Assembly: GCF_036013975.1 (NCBI RefSeq)
Contig: NZ_CP107904.1
Location: 6,163,001-6,227,000, forward strand
Direction: 5' to 3'
DNA: 64,000 bases
Source: Kitasatospora sp. NBC_00458
GTDB taxonomy: Bacteria; Actinomycetota; Actinomycetes; Streptomycetales; Streptomycetaceae
The position numbers and the translations under genes are program-made. The notes beneath the pieces are model-generated. The model searched no databases. It worked only from the letters and a program-made list of their open reading frames with translations, and was not told the DNA's origin. Positions 62,910 to 64,000 of the stretch are shown here, one piece after another. Positions within the stretch are counted from its first letter, which is position 1. Each line of letters starts with the position of its first letter.

Positions 62910-63317
62910 CGCGTCCTCCTCTGCAGTCGGGGTCACCGCACACCGGTGGTGAACACATGCCACGACCTCTCGGCCCCGTGGGCATCGCGCGGGTCCGGAG
63001 GGCGACCGGCCACCCGGCGGCCGCGGGCCCGCCGCCGGGAAGGCGAGGTCGTCCCTGCGGATCGCATCGGCTCCAGGTGCCCGGCCCATTGTCGCGAGCA
63101 CCCGCGGGTGCTGGCCTGAGTACCCGTACTCAGGTCGACTCTGCCGGGGCCCCGGCACTCGGCAGACGATGATCATGCTGGTGCGCCGGTCCCACAGGTG
63201 CACGGTGCCCGCGAGGTGGAACAAGGCCCCGGCCATTGCCACCTGCTCCACCCGTGTCGAGGCCGCCCCCGGCCGATCCTTGCGCCCGGCTCCAGGGCGT
63301 TCCGGTTCCCGGAGGCG

Positions 63318-63359
63318 ACGCGGATCGCCCCTCGCGGCACAGCGAGGGGCGATCCGCGT
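63318..63359. terminator. Strong orphan terminator, hairpin copy 2
   Basis: An 18-bp perfect stem (ACGCGGATCGCCCCTCGC and complement) with loop GGCACA, followed by TTTT on the plus strand. No recognised gene ends just upstream. Confidence 0.75.
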
Positions 63360-63514
63360 TTTCCCGGTCGGGCGGGGTGGGGGCGCCGGGGTGGATGGCG
63401 GGCCGGGTGCACCGAAGCGCCCACGCCTACTCCGAGTCGGCCCGTCGGCCGCCTTGCTCTGCCTGCGCCGTTGCGTCCTGGACGATGCCACGAGTGCGTG
63501 TGCGAGCGGTCGTC

Positions 63515-63520
63515 TATGGT
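63515..63520 (+). promoter_or_regulatory. -10 element of leaderless small-protein gene
   Basis: TATGGT, 6 nt before the ATG at 63527. Confidence 0.5.
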
Positions 63521-63526
63521 GTCCGC

Positions 63527-63901
63527 ATGACTGCAGTGAGCGCCGGTGCGACTCCGGCCGGCGTTGCCGGTGTCCGTGGAGCGACCTGCCCGCGGTGTGA
63601 GGAGTCGGCGGACACCGGCGTGTTCCGGGAGGACCGCCGCCCGGTCGCCCGGGGCAGGGGTGTCGTACGGTTCCTGGCCGCGGCGGTCCTGGCGGTCACG
63701 GGCCTCGAACTCCTGCTCCAGGGCAGTCCGAACGCCGCGGCGGCCGTTCTCGGGGTCGCCGCCCTGTCCGCTGGCTGGTGTGCCAAGGCCGTCGCGGAGG
63801 TGCGTTCGTCCGAGTCGGTCTCGGTGCTGCACTGCCACCACTGCTCGCTGCGCTCCTCCGGCACCGGCCGGTCCGGCCCGAGCGGGGCGTTCCAGGACTA
63901 G
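63527..63901 (+). CDS. Small membrane protein with Cys-rich ends
   Basis: 124 residues. The N-terminal CPRCEE and C-terminal CHHC motifs could together bind zinc. Two hydrophobic stretches lie between them (VVRFLAAAVLAVTGLELLL and AAAAVLGVAALSAGWCA), at about 47-90. No family recognised. Leaderless start inferred from TATGGT 6 nt upstream. An open frame extends further 5' but is not preceded by initiation signals. Confidence 0.65.
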   Translation: MTAVSAGATPAGVAGVRGATCPRCEESADTGVFREDRRPVARGRGVVRFLAAAVLAVTGLELLLQGSPNAAAAVLGVAALSAGWCAKAVAEVRSSESVSVLHCHHCSLRSSGTGRSGPSGAFQD

Positions 63902-64000
63902 GGAGCGTGTTGGCACCAGCAGCCTGCCTCCGCGGCTCCGTGAGGGCCCTCGGCGTCCGCACCTGCCGGTCCGGGGCCTGGGTCGGTTGGCTGCGGCGGG

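Larger units (their letters stand above)
62910..63526. other. Intergenic region without a supported gene
   Basis: About 620 bases. Open frames on both strands lack ribosome-binding sites and family-like sequence. It contains a strong hairpin (63318-63359) that belongs to no recognised gene, and a TATGGT -10 element at its right end. Confidence 0.5.

Noticed and set aside
63173..63526. Possible small proteins on either strand before the last gene
   Set aside because: They run through a terminator-like hairpin and lack initiation signals.

Overview
This is a high-GC actinobacterial chromosome segment, almost certainly from the family Streptomycetaceae (Streptomyces or Kitasatospora; I cannot decide which). 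The signs are the strong GC bias at third codon positions, frequent GTG starts, many leaderless genes, a WhiJ-type XRE/DUF397/anti-sigma trio, dhaKLM, ECF41 sigma and a PknG locus. It reads as core chromosome rather than as a transferred island; no transposase, integrase, phage gene or CRISPR array was seen.

Layout. 1-2.5 kb: 3' end of a 23S rRNA gene, 5S rRNA and the rrn terminator. 2.5-9.3 kb: GNAT, VOC protein, RecD2-type helicase, citrate synthase with a palindromic operator, and an SDR. 9.3-13.2 kb: copper export (copZ-copA with a CsoR-type site) and a PrsW-like membrane protease. 13.4-16.8 kb: membrane SpoIIE phosphatase and dihydroxyacetone kinase dhaKL/dhaM. 17-25.4 kb: family A DNA polymerase-like protein, M3 peptidase, secreted GH5 enzyme, a TetR/acyl-CoA dehydrogenase divergent pair, and a duplicated TTTGCAAA element next to a PAP2-like gene. 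25.6-28.3 kb: enoyl-CoA hydratase, GNAT/TetR divergent pair, tRNA-Arg. 28.9-34.5 kb: single-strand-binding protein preceded by DnaA-box-like sites, a sortase-anchored thioester-domain surface protein, EttA, a thioesterase and a hypothetical gene. 34.6-37.2 kb: truncated haemoglobin and an ABC-2 exporter.

37.3-48.3 kb holds the most interesting unit: a seven-gene, one-direction operon. In transcription order it encodes a GlnX-like four-pass membrane protein, a GlnH-like solute-binding protein, a helical protein of unknown function, a PknG-type kinase with extra zinc ribbons, a PP2C phosphatase, a von Willebrand factor A protein and an FHA protein. Mycobacteria carry pknG-glnH-glnX as an amino-acid sensing module. 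Here it is joined to its own phosphatase, a phosphopeptide reader and two additional proteins, which suggests a self-contained phospho-signalling system.

48.5-64 kb: nucleosidase-like protein, DinB-fold protein, proline-rich secreted serine protease, ECF41 sigma factor, isochorismatase/GlxA-type pair, a GntR-TetR fusion regulator divergent from a TetX-like flavin monooxygenase, cupin, two small membrane or secreted proteins, a WhiJ-like trio, an alpha/beta hydrolase, tRNA-Leu, and two unrecognised proteins flanked by related hairpins.

Throughout, nine genes show a TANNNT hexamer 6-7 nt before the start codon and no ribosome-binding site. These starts were chosen as leaderless starts.
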